Part shown: positions 62,377-64,000 of the stretch, piece after piece
How positions within the stretch are numbered: position 1 is the first letter of the stretch
Layout: every line of letters starts with the position of its first letter
DNA from: Helicoverpa zea
Taxonomy: Eukaryota; Arthropoda; Insecta; Lepidoptera; Noctuidae
DNA: 64,000 bases
Direction of reading: 5' to 3'
Assembly (NCBI RefSeq): GCF_022581195.2
Contig: NC_061466.1
Coordinates: forward strand, 4,650,001 to 4,714,000
Program-made: the position numbers and the translations under genes
The notes under the pieces: generated by a model
Databases searched by the model: none
What the model was told of the DNA's origin: nothing
Seen by the model: only the letters and a program-made list of their open reading frames with translations

Positions 62377-62437
62377 ACAACAAAGTGATCCTATAAGGGT
62401 TCCGTTTTTTTCTTTCGAGGTACGGAACCCTAAAAAC

Positions 62438-63891
62438 AATTAATTTACTATAATTCACGTACCATCCCATCACCGCTGTCTTTAAAGCTACTGTCCAACA
62501 TCGATCTAATCCCATCTCACAGTCACGTATTACATTCGTACACATTTCTGAACGAAATGGTGTCGAAAAATATCTTTATACCCTCCCCCTGTATCAACAT
62601 TTGAGGAAAATTGTTTTTATAGATCCGATATGCCTCAATTTCAATTGGTTTTGGATCTTTTTCCATATTCGGCGGAGGAAATCAATTTGCCTCCAAATGA
62701 AGTAAACGAGGTGCGATTCGTGGTTTTCTTAATGTTCATTTGTTGATGTAAGTAAATGTGTGAAAAAGTGATTGACGTTTAAAAGTAATGTTGAGAGTTG
62801 TGATGTCTGAGATTGTTAAGATTTTTTTTTATTGGTAATAGGCTCGCGTTTGACGACTATCTCACCTGATTGTAGGCGACGAAAAAGTTTAATTATTTCA
62901 GAAATTGTTAAATAACATATTAGTACGTTTACTATTAATTACGTTACTTTGATTTTCGACGACATAATCAATTAACTCAAGTGCAGTTTATAACACTTTT
63001 GCAACCACCAACAGTTCTCTCAAACACTCTGTGCCCACATTATTTTCCTTCTCCGTTTTCGAACAATGGTTATAAAGTACTTAAGAACTCTAAGTAAGTA
63101 GTGAATAAAAGAAAAAAGGTCCTGACACCTTTGTGAGTGGTTTTGTCCAGTATTGAACGAAAAGGGAAAAAATATGTGAATGAGAAGATAAATGCATTAA
63201 GTAGTAGTAGTAGTTAGTTATTTTTGCCAGTAGTGTAAAGAACAGTGCTTGTATCTTTGACGCTAAAAATGTAGGAATCTATTTAATGAAGAAAACATTT
63301 AAAGGGTTTCTAAAGTAAAGGAAGAGTTTGTTTACCTTTAGAATGGAAAGTTTCGTCTTTATTCACGTTTTTTAGCTTTGATGTTCTAAACAGTGATATT
63401 TCTTCCCCTGCTACGTTTGATGTAAACTGTAGGTAAAGTTCTTAAAAAAAGGTAAGAAAGTAAAACTGATTCGTGCCGCACAAATTAATCTAATATCTGG
63501 ACACGTAATGTAAGTCGAGACAAAGACAACCTCTTAGAACATTGCCGGGACATACAACACATCACCAGTTAATTGACCAACACTCTTACCATTAACAAAA
63601 CCCAACAATAACCGTTATACTACAACAATAATAACCACAAAGCATTAGGATAGGGTGACGTCACTAACTCGGGACATCCAAGGATAAGTTCCGACAACTT
63701 CCCCGACTAAATAGACCATTTATTTGTTGAATTAGTAGCAACTTGGTCCCGACACTATGTAGGTACCAATGTTCCGAGTAGAGTTACGACTGTCCTAACT
63801 ATTTTATAATTATGTCTTTGGGTTATAAAGCCTATAATATATGGGCAGTGAAATAAAGGTGTAGTGTTGTATTAAAATGCTGAATTGTTAG
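62438..63891. other. Unassigned AT-rich stretch
   Basis: No recognised gene or repeat. Confidence 0.5.
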
Positions 63892-64000
63892 GGCCTTACT
63901 ACAAAAACTTTAAACCCTGTTTTACACTTGTCTAATAAAATTTTGGCTGCAAAATGAACCATATGTCAACGTCATAATTTGACATTTTTTTAGACAAGGC
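63892..64000 (+). mobile_element. MITE (family M1), copy 3, cut by window end
   Basis: The first 109 bp match 48175 onward with no clear difference. The right end lies outside the window. Confidence 0.88.

Larger units (their letters stand above)
59703..62437 (+). mobile_element. Composite 2.7-kb non-autonomous element
   Basis: The left end has GGCCAAGTGCGAGTCGGACT and AGGGTTCCGTAC; the right end has AGGGTTCCGTTTTTTTCTTT and GGTACGGAACCCTAAAAAC, so GGGTTCCGTAC is inverted at the two ends. These ends are typical of a repeat found in many insects. Between them lie a nested foldback (60195-61290), a 319-bp tandem duplication and a (GACA)n tract. No transposase. A fragment at 59959-60175 has coding-like character in shifted frames but is unrecognised. 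Confidence 0.65.

Noticed and set aside
62254..62545. Cysteine-rich frames (VCLS repeats)
   Set aside because: Translation of the (GACA)n microsatellite.

Overview
This window looks like nuclear DNA of a lepidopteran insect, most likely a noctuid moth. The evidence is the AT-rich background, the dense short transposable elements, and two tRNA-headed SINE families whose head and tail motifs are familiar from noctuid genomes. Also supporting are RTE-, R1- and jockey/CR1-type LINE remnants, many MITEs, and (ATGATG)n LINE and SINE tails. No bacterial-type operon, CRISPR array, rRNA, functional tRNA gene or convincing host protein-coding gene was found. The only long open frames belong to retroelements. 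The rest reads as intergenic or intronic DNA colonised by repeats.

Layout: 1-4591 is a decayed Ty3/gypsy-like LTR retrotransposon on the minus strand. It has LTR-like ends, a tRNA-complementary primer site, a 36-bp minisatellite and a nested SINE. It abuts a 5'-truncated jockey/CR1-like LINE (4592-5586, minus). 7217-7568 is a tRNA-derived SINE. 8233-12230 holds three palindromic elements, two GC-rich islands and an RTE-type LINE tail. 12549-12927 is a SINE with target-site duplications. 13048-16203 is a nearly complete RTE LINE (endonuclease plus reverse transcriptase) broken only by apparent single-base frameshifts. 18773-19737 is a large foldback element. 19738-31193 is about 11 kb of AT-rich DNA with little recognisable content. 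31194-41287 carries five more or less complete SINEs, two LINE 3' fragments and a MITE. 43705-50337 contains a tandem duplication, two identical inverted 231-bp MITEs, another MITE and an R1-clade 3' fragment. 52441-64000 carries a further SINE, more MITEs, a 173-bp inverted repeat that I read as perfect, a 123-bp tandem repeat shared with the 19-kb foldback, and a 2.7-kb composite non-autonomous element with nested insertions.

How the parts fit: the LINEs supply reverse transcriptase and the SINEs are their parasites. The 3' tail of one SINE family resembles the 3' end of the RTE element at 13-16 kb. The tail of the other resembles a second RTE fragment at 37 kb. Several insertions keep target-site duplications of 10-16 bp, so their boundaries are well defined. 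I see no clear novel biological system. The most unusual structures are the perfect 173-bp palindrome, the identical MITE pair, the two SINE-LINE tail pairings and the foldback/satellite family.
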